In this document: positions 1 through 10,091 of the stretch, piece after piece | Layout: each line of letters starts with the position of its first letter | How positions within the stretch are numbered: the first letter of the stretch is position 1 | NCBI GenBank assembly: GCA_024741835.1 | Contig: JAENRP010000575.1 | Location: 1-16,068 of the forward strand | Direction: 5' to 3' | From: Diplocarpon mali | Taxonomy: Eukaryota; Ascomycota; Leotiomycetes; Helotiales; Drepanopezizaceae | Length of the DNA stretch: 16,068 nucleotides | Position numbers and translations under genes: made by a program | Notes under the pieces: model-generated | Told to the model about the DNA's origin: nothing | What the model saw: only the letters and a program-made list of their open reading frames with translations | The model's database searches: none

Positions 1-550
1 GAATTCGATTGCCTTAGAATTTTGCTACTCCTTTTTAAATAATAAAGAAATTGAGAATTTAAATAGCTCTAGCTATAGGAGTATTTTCCTTAAGAATTTT
101 TAATAATACTCGCTTTCTATTATTAGAATCAATATTTGTTAAGAAATATAAACGAAATAGAAGTCCTCTCTTATTAGTGGCTAAATTATCTAGTTGTTAA
201 ATAGATTCTTCCCTTTTATCTCGGTCCGTTTTAAAAGTATTAGCCAAGGTTATATATTAATTTGCATTAGCTAAGAATTCCTCTTTAAAGATTCCCTTTA
301 GCCTTAATTCTTTAGTTAGGAAGTTATCAAATTGGAGAATTCCAAGGGCCACTTAGGTTAAAAGGTTGCTAATAGCATTCGCGTAAGCTAAAAGGAGTTT
401 TTATTACTCTATATCTCCTAAGGCTGCGTAGGTCGATTTAAAGCTCTTTAATAATGCAATAGCTCTACTATCTTAAGAGAAGTTTATAACTAGTGCTTAT
501 TCATCCCCTATTGCAGTAGACAAAACCATTTATAAGTTCTTTAAAGGCAT
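1..550 (-). pseudogene. Unidentified ORF relic downstream of Gypsy-1 pol
   Basis: This is a reading frame of about 183 codons on the minus strand, starting at an ATG (550-548) and running off the window. It has about a dozen internal stops, and every one is TAA, as expected if CAA glutamine codons were hit by RIP. There is no TAG or TGA, although TAG is common in this DNA, which argues that the frame was once protein-coding. The readable parts are rich in Leu, Ala and Lys and look soluble and helical (for example A-L-L-K-S-F-K-S-T-Y-A-A-L-G-D-I-E near 430-380). I see no signal peptide, membrane segment, zinc knuckle or enzyme motif. It is in the same frame as the upstream RT-integrase but separated from it by about 300 bases. 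It could be an accessory or third ORF of the element, a gag-like piece of another element, or a captured gene. I do not recognise the family. Confidence 0.5.
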
Positions 551-869
551 ATTACTTATGAAAAATAGGGAGTATAAATAAGAGAGTTCAATAGGATATA
601 AGAATTAAAAGGGCATATAAGCTATAATAGGTTTACTATATATATATTAAGGAAATTGGACTTTTTATTTATTATTTAAGGAAAGTAATAGAAATGTTAT
701 AATTAAAGGCTAATATCAAGAATGTAAAATAAGTTAAAGTAGGTAAGAATTTAAGATAATCTTAAAAGATCTATATCTTAAATAATAAAGGAGGCGACCT
801 TGCTAAAAATGTAAAAATAAGGATTAAAGGAAGGTAAGACAATTAATAGGCTAGGAAATCATTCGATAT
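551..869. other. Degenerate spacer between Gypsy-1 pol and the downstream ORF
   Basis: This stretch of about 320 bases is extremely A/T-rich and purine-biased on the plus strand. It has a short TA run near 638-650 and no convincing reading frame on either strand. I looked for an LTR copy (the Gypsy-1 LTR contains the recognisable stretches agaagatggcc and gtctccaca) and found none. It is probably 3' untranslated or intergenic element sequence that has lost its information through RIP. Confidence 0.5.
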
Positions 870-3800
870 TCCTACTTACGTTCTTCGGATATTTTAGGAA
901 TAATAACTTAAGGTTGCGATTAGTTAGGTATTTTAATATTCTTTATTTATAGGACCAGCTTATAGGTTAAATTGGAAAAATCTTAATCTTTATCTAAGGG
1001 TTTAAAATTGCTTATATTGCTATTAGTTCTTATAAAAGATTCGGAGGTTATATCAATTTCTGATTTATCTTCTAAGGGAAATAAGGTCTAATCGTATTAA
1101 TAAAAGTACTTTAGTCGGTTAGCTGCAAAGGTTCCTTTAATATCAACTCTATTAAGTTCCTAAAAAGAATAGTATCCCTTTTCTTCTTACTCAAACTTAA
1201 CCTTAAATAAACCAAGCTATTAATAGTTAAGTTTAGTATCTGCGGATATATTAATACTTCTTGCAATATTATAAACTAAGATAAGATTATCTTTTCAAAT
1301 AGGGTGCGTTTTAAGTACTTTAAAAGCCGCCTACGCTTCCTTAGCTTTTTCCTAATATCGTTTCTTTTGCAAAATGATTTCCTTTATATCTATATCTTAA
1401 AGCTTAAGTTATCAGCATCTTATTATAAGCAAATCGGAACAGTTCTAAATTTGATTATAGTCAAACAATCTTTAAATAGGCTATTAGGATTTAAGAGGGA
1501 GCTATGCCTCTCTACTATAGATAAAGAAGAATAGTATAACTCTAGTCGGTTTATAGATTATCGTTTAATAAGCAAAGAGTATTTTATAAAAGCGTTTTAT
1601 CTAATCCTTAAATCCTTTATAAGTAACTTTAGATAGACTATTAAGAATATTATAGTATCCTTATTCTACTACTCTATTAGCTTTCGAGTTATACACTAAG
1701 ATTTGAACCCGTTTAATACTATATTTCTATAAGAAAGCTTTAACTACTCCTTTGTTTTTAAGGCCTTTATTAATAGTTAATCTGCTAAAAAGTCTATAGC
1801 GATAGACTACGTCTTTCCAAAGGAACTTCGCAATAGATTCAAAGTTAGTAGATCTTAAAGGTCATCCTTTAAGCCATCTTAATAAGTCTTCCTTTATTAG
1901 AATAAAATATATTATCCTATTCTTAGTAATTAGTACTTATATAACGTCGAGGCTGACTTTATAGAAAAGGCCTAATAGCTAGGTTAGGAATAAGGGATTT
2001 TCCTTATAACTAGGTTTTCATTTCTAATAGGAGACGCAACTTTTCATAAAGGCTTTATAGTCCTTAAAAGAACCCTTTTAAAAGAATTTCCTTAAGAGTT
2101 AGTAGTAGGTGGACTCAGCTCCTTAGTAACTAGTCTCCTTATAAATATCTTAAATAGCCTTAGCTTGCAGTTTATTATCATTTAAATAGAACTATATAGG
2201 AAATGAGTTATCGCTCCTTTTAAATAATCGTTTTCCTTATACTAGATAAATCAAAGCTTTAGCTTTAAATTTCTGAAAATCCTTAGGAGCAACTATCTTT
2301 AATTATTTAAGTATAATTAAAAATTTCGCAATTTCTTTAAAGTTACTTAAGTAGTTAGGTGATAAAATTCTCTTATTTGACTTATAAGCTAGGACCGCGA
2401 GTCGAGTCCCTTTAAGGCGATATATCGATAGATAACCAACTTCGTTCTCTATCTACTTATCAATATCTATTTCATCTTCTTTAATCAAATCAGAAGGGTA
2501 GGGATAAGTTCTTCTTAAAAGGCCGTCAGCAGCAGTGTTTTTTATTCTTAGAATATATTTGACTTTAAAGTCTATTAGTCTTATTTAAGCAATCCATTTT
2601 ATTAGTAAGGCTTTAGGTAGGTCGCTTGCAGCTCTATTCAATTATTTTACTAGCACTTTAGCATTAGTTTTAAGGATGAAGTAAGTGCTATAAAGGTTGC
2701 TTCTTATCTTTTTTATTAATTTTAAAGCTCTTTTATATTCCTATTTAATAGTATCATATTTTATCTCTACTAGATTCTAAAGACTACTTTTAAAGCGAGC
2801 TAGATGTCTTCTCTACTAGCTATTAGCTTATTAAAGGACGGCACCTTATCTAATTAAGCTTGCGTTAACTATTAGTATAATTGGCCTAGCGTCGGCTCTA
2901 TAGTCTATTTTAATCAGATATAGCACTTTAAGCAACGCCTGCTTTAGTTGTTTTATAGCCTCTATTTAAGGTTCCTCCTATTAAAACTCAGCCCCTTTTC
3001 GGAATAAGGAATAAATAGGTGCTGCCTTTTTAATAAAATCCTTAATCTATATGCGATAGTATACTATAATGCTAATAAACGCGTAAGCTTCCGCTATATT
3101 ATTATACCTCTTCTATTTATCGATTTTAAGTACTTTAGCCCTTTAAGGACTTCGGCTATTAGAATCAGTAATAAAACTAACAATTTCTATTAATAGAAGA
3201 TAGTATTATAACTTCGGACTAACTATTGCTCCTGCCCTTTCGAATTGTATAAGCACCTAGTCCAGGTTTTAAATGTGTTCTATTATAAATCGTTATATGC
3301 TAAAGAGAACTTCTTTATAGTTATAGAATGATCTTAATCCTTTTACTCTTATATTATCTATATAAGGGAGCGCAATATTAAGTATATAATCTACTAGTAT
3401 CTTATAGATTACTCAGACAAATTAAGCGATCGAATTTATAGCCCTTTAAAGTAATCTTATTATCTAAAGTAGCTTAAGAGGGGTTTGAATTGCTATTATA
3501 TCTCTCGATTTAATATTAAGAATAAATTGGTCATATCTAAAGAAGAAGTTAATAAGAGAGCTATAGGTTAATCCTGCGAATTTATTCAAGAACTCATTTA
3601 TATTTAAAGGAACGTTAGCGTCCTTAATAGTTACTCAGTTTATCTTTACTACTACTATTATTAATCTATAAGTTCCCTTTTCTTTCTTAGCAATTAAGAA
3701 CCATTTATTCCTATAAGGGCTATTATAGAACTTAAGAATACTTTGCTTTAGCCTATCCTTTAATATTTCGATTACCTTTTCTTAAAGAGCTTTAAGGACA

Positions 3801-4400
3801 CCGAATGTTTTCTTTTACTAGGCTTTATAAGGTATTATCTTAATCTTAATATAAGGCGTGACCTCTTCTTAAATCTAGCTAAGTTCTATCTAGTTAAAAG
3901 CTAAGGCGTCCTTTCGATTTATTAAGGTTTTATAGAGTAGTTCGCGTTCTTACTCTATTAAGTCTTCTTTAATTTTCAGTATATTAAAATGTTCTCTTAT
4001 TAGCTGATATCCGATAGGTTTATTAGAAAATCTGCCTATAATAAACTTATCGAATTTGCTACCTAGCTTTAAAGGTCGAAGCTTCTCGTCTTATTTAAAC
4101 CAATCATCTAGTCCTTTAAGCTTCGAGCCATTAGAGATTCCCTAATCTACTAGTCGTACTTTATCGGCTTTGCTTTTATATATAGTTCGAATATTAGCTA
4201 GTACTATACTTCTTTACTTCTTTCCTTTTTTATTAAATCCTATAAAACGGTCCGAATTTTCCTTTTTAAAAATAAATAAAAGATTTTCTAAGTTGTTAAT
4301 TTAAAGTGCGTAGATAGAAATATTATTAGTAATTTTATTATTTTTCACTCGCAGGTCCGGCCTATAAGTGGTTTTTAAGTTTTTTAAAATGATTAGTAAA
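870..4400 (-). pseudogene. Gypsy-1 pol relic: reverse transcriptase, RNase H, integrase
   Basis: All motifs checked lie in one minus-strand frame (codons occupying plus positions p to p+2 with p = 2 mod 3) from about 4350 to 1050, so there are no indels in about 3.3 kb. The RT core runs about 3960-3290, with P-Y-R-N-K-W-F-L-I-A-K-K near 3705 and the active site Y-I-D-N at 3361-3350, where the second Asp is now Asn. The connection domain follows (V-Y-Y-R-I, I-K-D-F-I near 3070-3030). RNase H starts with V-N-A-S near 2867 and ends with A-A-D-G-L near 2525. Integrase has D at 1948-1946, a position occupied by N (1771-1769) where the second catalytic D belongs, and E at 1666-1664, which lies 34 residues after the second position. 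A C-terminal GPY-like region with L-G-L-F sits near 1210. The product would have copied element RNA into DNA and integrated it. It carries dozens of internal stops. The exact C-terminus is uncertain. Confidence 0.92.
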
Positions 4401-7400
4401 TTATCAAAATTTATAAAACGAACTCTTTTCTCTACCTTATTTTTCTTTTTTCTTAATTATTAAGCTAATAAAACGCCGATTGTACTATTTTTCAAAATTC
4501 CAGATTTGACTCTTAGTCTAAGACCGCAAGTTAAATCACTATTGTTTAAAATCAGCAAACTCACCTTTCTTTTGCTATAACTCCTTACTAAGTGCCTTCC
4601 TTTATTAGCATTAAGCCTAGCCCTTATATTAGCTAATCGTTTCTTAAAACCTTATTTTAGAATTCGGCTATATCTCTTGCGATAACCATTTATCCTTCTA
4701 AGGATTGATCTATATTCTAAAGACTAGCTTTTATAAGACTATCTTTAGGATAATTAAATATTAGCTAAGATTCTAAAATGAAAGGCATTTCTAAAAGAAT
4801 ATTATTTAAAGAATTCTCTATTATTAGAAAGTTAGTATAATTAACGATTCCTTTAACTTTAACCTTTACGTTTTTTACCTATCTATTAAAATTGTATTTC
4901 GATTTAAAGATAGTCGAATAAATAAAGAGTTGATCGCTAACGATTATCAATCGAGCCATTTCTGCCACTTTTCTAGTTATTGCATTAACTTCTAAACTAT
5001 AATCGATTAAAGCCTTTGCTTTAACTGATTCTTTTATTAAATAAATAATAATAGGGCTTTTTATCGCAACTATTAAACAATTTCAATTGATATTCTAAGA
5101 TATTAAAGCCATCGCTATAATATTATAATACCTTTAGGTTCTTTTATTTTTTATAATTTAAAGACATTTAATTAAAGCTAAATGCTTTTTAAAGTTCTTT
5201 CGCATTACAATTTCCATTTCCTTATTATTATTCAAATCTTTAAAAGCAATTAGGATATGCTTTCTTAGCACTTTATTAAAGCGTCTAATTAAATTAAATA
5301 GGTCTTTAAATATAAGGTTAATTTGCTAAGCTATAATATTCTTTATAGCTTTCTCTATTATAGTTGAACTAGCGTATTTGTCGATGAATTTTTCCTATTT
5401 TAACATTTATCTCTTTCGCTTAAGGTCAAGGGTCTACGCAATAACTTCAACTTCTTAATCTTTAAGCTTAAAGCCATCTTCGTCTATTATATCTTTAATC
5501 AATTCGTCTGCTATATCGGCTTTATCCTTATCTACTACAGTTCTAGATTATTAAGTGTCTTTTAGCGTTTAGACTCTATATTAAGATTCCTAAGTTATAT
5601 GCGTTAATTTCTGGACTTTGGCTAGTTTTATTAGTATTAAGGGAGTGGTAGATTTAAAAGGACACTAAGTATTCTAAAGGTTTTTAAATATAGAAGTAAT
5701 ATTAATATTAGTAGATATATTATTATTAACTTATCCTAAGATAGAGATACCTTTAACTTCTATAGCTATTTAATTAGAAGCTAGGTCTTTAAGAACTCCC
5801 TTAGGTAGGTTGCTAATTGGACCTATATATATATAAGTTGGAATTTTAGCATTTATATCTATAATATGCTATCGTTCAACCAAATTCTCGTCCTATTTTA
5901 TACTATATATTATTATTCGAATAGTCTATAACTATAAGCGATTCTAGTGCTTTTTAATAGGGATAGCTTCTAGCCTAAGATCTCTAATGCAAAGTATCCT
6001 ATACTTATTAATATATATAATCCTAGTATTAATAAAACGAAGGAAAAGAAGGCAATTGTTATAGTACTTATATAAAGCATAGTTAAGTTCTTTATTATTA
6101 TAAAAATTGCAGGTTAATCGTCTTCTATTACCGTTTCCTTAATACCTTATAGCATTGATATTAGCAGAGTGCTAGTTGGGATTAATTCCTCCTTCTTTAG
6201 CTAGCTATTGCATTCTTATATTAGTTAGTTATTCCAAATAATAAGAAGCAGGAGTCTAGTAATAGGAACCACTAGGTTGGCTTATAGTAGCTGAGTTTTA
6301 TCTATTACTAAACTAAGGAATATGCTATTTTTCCTATAAGAGATTATTAATCTTAGTTTTCAAGCTTTAGATTTAGAGTTTTGCAAATTAGGTCTTAAGT
6401 TCCTTAATTCTAAGGTTGGATCTTACTCCTAGGTCGGGCCTATAAGTAAAAGGTATGACTACTAGGTTCTTCTTTGCCTCTTCTATAACTTCCAGAGCTT
6501 TCGAGTATTCTTAGACCAGGCTCTTAAGGTCTTTAGTATAAGAGGGAGTAAGGGCTTTTTCCTATTCTATAGTATTAATAGTTCTTTTACTAAGATCTGA
6601 TTTTAAAGCAAAGGCTAAGAATTCCTTAAATAAGGCAAAGGTTATAAGGTCTTGCTTATTGATCTTAAAATACTTAATAATCTTATTTCAAAGGCTAGTA
6701 AGTAATCTAAGTAAGAAAAGGCGGCCTTATTCAATTTCGCTAAGTATTTTCTAGCTGATTAAAGTGTTTAATATATAAGTAAAAGTCCGATAGTAGTTCT
6801 TAAGTTCCTTAAGAGTTCGAGTGACTAAAACAAATTCCTTTAAGAAAGCTAGAGTATTATAAATCTACTATCTATCAAATTCTTAGAATTCAGACTTAAG
6901 AGCCTTAATAAGGAGTTCCTATGAATTATATATCTTCTATTTAAGGAGGGATTTGATAATATCTTTACTTATATAGTCATAGTAGCAAGGGAGCTAAGAA
7001 ATCATATCTACTTATAGAATACTAAAATCGTAATAAGTTTCCTTATATTACTTAAGGAAATCAGTGATATTAGCTCTTATAAAGTAAGGAGTACTAGGGG
7101 AATTAGAAAGGGGAAAGTGGCTAGTAATAGCTTTAAATGCGGCTATTATCGTTTTATATTAACTGTCTAAGTTGATAGAATCTATAAAGGGCAAAGGGGA
7201 AGCCTTAATATTATATGATTAGTTGCTAAGAGGAGTACTTCGAAATTCAAAAGGGCTTAAAGAACGTTTAAAATCCGAGTTAATCTCAAAGTGACTAAGA
7301 CGAGTTTGAAAAGATTCGGATAAAGGGTTAGCGAAAAGTTTAAAATTGATATTATTTTTAGTGTTTTCTAGTATTAATATTAAAAAAGTAGGTAGCGGCC

Positions 7401-7842
7401 TTAAGTTATTTAAAGATGTCTTTTTATCCTCCTACTTATAGGCTAAGCTTAAGAGTAAAATACCGGATTTTACTAAAAGTTTAATCTAAGTTTACTAAGA
7501 GATTCTAAGTAGGTGCTAAATAGCTAATAGGAGCGTTATAACTAATTATAATAAGATAAGGTTTACTTAATCTAAGATAAATTTCTAAAATAAGGTTTAT
7601 ATCTAAGATTCTTCTTAGCCTTTAAGCCAATTCCTATTAGTCCTTAGAATAAAGGGGTCTTTAAAGACGATTCTAAGGCAGTTTTTAAAGTTCTATTAAG
7701 CTAAGGCGGCTGAATTATTAGATTCGGATTTCTAAAGATTCTAAAGAGACACTTCTAATTAGAGTTTGCGCTTAGTATTACTTAAGTACTTAAAACTACT
7801 GCTATTTAAGATTACTATTATAAGGTTCGCTAAACTTTTCAT
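4401..7842 (-). pseudogene. Gypsy-1 gag-protease relic
   Basis: Start: an ATG at 7842-7840 with an in-frame stop about ten codons upstream. From there one frame (p = 1 mod 3) can be followed through gag, knuckle and protease. Gag has the capsid-like stretch F-I-R-A-N-I-T-D-F (7083-7057), followed by a Lys/Leu-rich helical region near 6450-6380. A knuckle-like remnant (C-N-F-Y, Cys codon at 6111-6109) sits where a CCHC zinc knuckle is expected, with later Cys positions now Tyr, as TGC/TGT to TAC/TAT predicts. Protease is recognisable by A-L-I-D at 5013-5002, followed by E-V-N-A and, about 70 residues on, M-P-F-I-L-E-S near 4780. A long low-complexity Lys/Asn-rich linker follows. The RT downstream is in a different frame, the switch lying within about 4640-4350. 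Gag packages the RNA and the protease matures the polyprotein. Confidence 0.87.
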
Positions 7843-8111
7843 ACTAGGAAGCCGAAAATTCCGAAAATCTTAGAGTTAAGGAAGAAAATAAGGGTTTTCA
7901 AAGCAAAGCCGAAAAGGGAAAATCTAAGGTTATTAATAGTTGCTAAACGAAAATCGATAGTTCTAAGTAACTAGGCGATTAAGGATAAGATTTTTAAAGT
8001 TAATTAAGATGCTATAAGTGTTTCAAAGACGTATTTCAAAGGCCGGTCTCTTATTTGCAAACTAAGAGATTAATAAGGTCGTATTAAAGATAGAAATCTC
8101 AAGAAATCGGT
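7843..8111 (-). other. Gypsy-1 5' leader between primer-binding site and gag
   Basis: These 269 bases lie between the inferred primer-binding site and the gag ATG on the minus strand. I see no long reading frame. They should hold the untranslated leader and packaging signal of the element, but no specific structure can be supported here. Some C/G-containing words survive, such as ggccggtctc at 8041-8050. Confidence 0.45.
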
Positions 8112-8129
8112 CCCTGCGTAGGTTACTAA
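8112..8129 (-). other. Putative Gypsy-1 tRNA primer-binding site
   Basis: Immediately inside the inferred LTR end, the minus strand reads TTAGTAACCTACGCAGGG. If the TAG was TGG before RIP, this is T-TGG-TAACCTACGC, the form of a primer-binding site complementary to a tRNA 3' end (..GCGTAGGTTA-CCA). The position next to the LTR is as expected. The implied tRNA end has a C at the position of the conserved C61, but I cannot name the tRNA. Confidence 0.5.
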
Positions 8130-8375
8130 TATAAAACAAAGGGGAGATAATATAGGAATAGGCCTAAGGGAAGACTTAAAAATAAAGAGGAGGAAGCACC
8201 ACAAGCGGGCTCTCTTAGATAAGATATTAGGAATAAGTCCTAAGTATAGGGTATATTCAGTACTATAGCGACGCGCCCTGTCTTTATATACAGAAGATGG
8301 CCCTTTTATCCCCTTACTATCCTGCGCCGATTATGTAATATATATTACGAGACCTATCTGTCCTAGGTCTCCACA
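8130..8375 (-). repeat. Gypsy-1 5' LTR (about 246 bp)
   Basis: The minus strand starts TGTGGAGACC at 8375 and ends ..TATA at 8130. If the last dinucleotide was CA before RIP, the LTR has the canonical TG...CA ends. The outer edge coincides exactly with the point where an open Copia frame begins (8376). The inner edge is set by the putative primer-binding site. A TATA-like box is present. The segment 8271-8383 keeps more CpA/TpG (9 by my count) than most of the window. The partner LTR is not in the window, so identity between LTRs could not be used as proof. Confidence 0.72.
8283..8290 (-). promoter_or_regulatory. TATA-like box in Gypsy-1 LTR
   Basis: The minus strand reads TATATAAA about 85 bases inside the outer LTR edge. 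It is followed by a relatively G/C-rich stretch (agacagggcgcg), a plausible place for transcription of the element to start leftwards. In DNA this A/T-rich the match alone is weak; its position in the LTR is what supports it. Confidence 0.4.
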
Positions 8376-9923
8376 CTAAGTGAATTCGAAGTTGTAAAAT
8401 CAATAGGAACCTTTAAAATAATATTAAGTAAACCTCCTATTAAGAGAAAGCTAATAAAATCGAGATTAGTTCTATGAAATAAGATTATAAATAGAGTATT
8501 AGTAAGAAGGAAGGCTTAAATTATACTAAAAGGCTACGAGCAATAGTATAAGGTAGATTACTTTAATACTTTTGCTAGCATTATTAAGCATATAACTCTA
8601 CGAGTTCTACTCGCCTTTGCAGCCTCAAGAGACTTAGAAATCGAGCAAATCGATATCGATACAGCCTTCTTAAACGCGTACTTAGCTAAAGATATATATA
8701 TAGCATTACTAGATGACAAATACGACCTATTTTACGAATTATACCCTTAACTTCGAGGAAAATAAGCCTATATTAAACTTTTAAGGTCATTATATAGCTT
8801 AAAACAAATACCTCAAGAATAGTGGCTACTAGTCAAAGATGAAATAGAGAAGGCTAGCCTACGAAGCGCTAAAGCAGATCCAAATCTATTTATATAGGAA
8901 AATCAAGCTGAAAATACAACTGCGTATATATTAGTCTTTATAGATAATATGCTAATTATTGGAAAATAATAAGATTGCGATTACCTTAAAAAGAAGATTT
9001 TTAATACTTAAAAAGGAAAAGACCTAAGGCTAATTAGCACCTTTATTAAAATATAAGTTAAACGAGATCGCAAGGCTAAAACGCTACGAATCTATTAAAT
9101 AGACTATATTAAGAAGATTCTTAATAGATTTAGGATGGCTAATTGCAAAGGGAATAACCTGCTAGCCTTAGCTAATATAGTATTAAGGAAATTAGGTATA
9201 GATAAAGCTTATACTAATAAGCTACTATAACTTGAAGATATCTTACTTTACTAGCAGATTATAGGAAGCGTTATATACCCTTTAAACCTTATAAGGCTAG
9301 ATATCTCCTATATTATCGGCCAATTGGCATAGCATATAGCAACCCCTTTATAAGATCACCTTTAAGCTACAAAACCCCTCTTGCGATACTTATAAAAGAC
9401 TGCCAAAGATGGAATTATATATGGAAAAGGCGAAGCAAATCAATTCGACGCTTATATAGATGCCACTTAGGCTATAGAGAACAATAGGAAGTCATTTTAA
9501 GGCTGGCTTATTAAGTATAATAGAGGAGTCGTTAGCTAGGCTGCGAATAGGTAAAAATCTACTTCTTTAAGTAGTAAATAAGCCGAGATAATAGCAGCTT
9601 CTAATAGCTTAAGAGAGGTAGCTTAAATGCTAAAGCTATTCGCCGACCTTAATATATAACTCGATCGATTACCTTATTTATAGCTTAATAACAAAAGAGC
9701 GAGATCTCTTACTAAAGAACGAAAATTTTCAGCTAAATCGAAGCATATCGACGTTTAACACTTTTATATAAGAGACGATATAGTAGCTAAAGGCAAGATA
9801 ATAGTAGCTTATATACCTAGAAACGATAATATGGCAGATTCCCTTACAAAAGCTCTGCTAGGACCCGCCTTTGAGAAATACAAGGGTTATATAGGCCTAC
9901 TAGAGCGAAAATCGACAAAAGAA
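8376..9923 (+). pseudogene. Copia RT-RNase H relic, 5'-truncated
   Basis: A single frame (codon starts divisible by 3) runs from the first base at 8376 to beyond 9900 with no frameshift, interrupted only by stop codons, nearly all TAA/TAG. Landmarks are the E-Q of K-G-Y-E-Q near 8552, D-I-D-T-A-F-L-N (8655-8678), R-S-L-Y-S-L-K-Q near 8793, and the catalytic motif F-I-D-N at 8937-8948, where F-V-D-D or Y-V-D-D is normal. G-S-V-I-Y (relatives: G-S-L-M-Y) follows near 9268. RNase H shows A-Y-I-D-A with the Asp at 9459-9461, A-E-I-I-A-A with the Glu at 9585-9587, S-K-H-I-D near 9740 and A-D-S-L-T-K-A-L near 9834. The start of the protein is missing because another element sits in it, and the frame is open right up to the junction. 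In life it would have made the cDNA of the element. Confidence 0.92.
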
Positions 9924-10013
9924 GGCTATATAAAGGGAGGAAACCTATAGGAAAGCTATATACAAGGAGGAAATCTATAATACGACTATATAAAGGGTGA
10001 AAAGCTATAATAT
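9924..10013 (+). repeat. Three 30-bp tandem repeats, in frame, at the Copia C-terminus
   Basis: There are three consecutive 30-base units (9924-9953, 9954-9983, 9984-10013) with the common pattern G-C-TATATAAAGGGAGGAAA-CTATA. Because 30 is ten codons and the phase matches the RT frame, each unit would encode a decapeptide like G-Y-I-K-G-G-N-L-x-x, where x is a TAG/TAA stop (perhaps former TGG or CAG) and one more residue. A diverged fourth start follows at 10014 (S-x-V-R-G). The units are purine-rich, so they could be duplicated polypurine tracts at the edge of the 3' LTR instead of protein sequence. Confidence 0.75.
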
Positions 10014-10091
10014 AGCTAAGTCAGAGGTACTCTTATACTATAACGTACGGTTTTTATACTATAGGGCGGCTGAACTCTATATATAGAAGAC
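10014..10091 (+). other. Copia 3' remnant up to the Gypsy-2 boundary
   Basis: These 78 bases lie between the 30-bp repeats and the inferred start of the Gypsy-2 LTR. They hold no domain. They may be the first part of the Copia 3' LTR (for example a TG-start at 10013 that now reads TA), cut by the Gypsy-2 insertion, with the remainder beyond the right edge of the window. This is inference from layout only. Confidence 0.35.

Larger units (their letters stand above)
1..8375 (-). mobile_element. Gypsy-1: Ty3/Gypsy LTR retrotransposon relic, minus strand, 3' end outside window
   Basis: This is an almost complete Ty3/Gypsy element read leftwards. In order it has an LTR (8375-8130), a primer-binding site (8129-8112), a leader, gag, a knuckle remnant, aspartic protease, RT, RNase H, integrase with a C-terminal GPY-like region, an extra ORF (550-1), then the window edge. 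The domain order RT-RNase H-integrase marks Ty3/Gypsy, as opposed to Copia, where integrase precedes RT. The RT reads P-Y-I-D-N-I-R-V-K-G, where relatives have an aspartate in place of N. No copy of the 8130-8375 LTR was seen in 1-1100, so the 3' LTR should lie left of the window. Coding is destroyed by dozens of TAA/TAG codons, so it cannot move on its own. Confidence 0.93.
8376..10091 (+). mobile_element. Ty1/Copia retrotransposon fragment, interrupted at both ends
   Basis: This is the 3' part of a Copia element: RT, RNase H and a 3' tail. It begins in mid-ORF exactly at the Gypsy-1 LTR edge and stops where the Gypsy-2 LTR appears to start. Gag, protease and integrase, which lie upstream of RT in Copia elements, are absent here and are predicted to be left of the window beyond Gypsy-1. 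The Copia assignment rests on the protein: K-S-R-L-V-L and K-G-Y-E-Q at the RT start, D-I-D-T-A-F-L-N-A, F-I-D-N-M-L-I at the active site, and the C-terminal A-D-S-L-T-K-A-L of Copia RNase H. The 3' LTR cannot be delimited. Confidence 0.9.

Noticed and set aside
638..650. TA-run as a promoter or origin element
   Set aside because: Short TA runs occur throughout this RIP-mutated DNA (also near 8692-8702 and 10250-10261). Position gives no support for function here.
1..1100. 3' LTR of Gypsy-1 inside the left part of the window
   Set aside because: I looked for the characteristic words of 8130-8375 (agaagatggcc, gtctccaca, gcgacgcgcc) and their likely RIP forms and found none, so the element appears to continue beyond position 1.
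1304..1534. Plus-strand open frame of 76 codons
   Set aside because: The opposite strand at this place reads the C-terminal part of Gypsy-1 integrase in the same frame as the rest of pol (for example D-I-D-I-K-E-I-I-L near 1380, then the GPY-like region near 1210). The plus-strand frame is an antisense shadow with Phe/Leu/Lys-heavy composition and no ribosomal or domain signal.
8376..10044. A functional host gene between the two Gypsy elements
   Set aside because: The protein is clearly Copia RT-RNase H and carries many stops; it begins in mid-domain at an LTR edge and has no start codon context.
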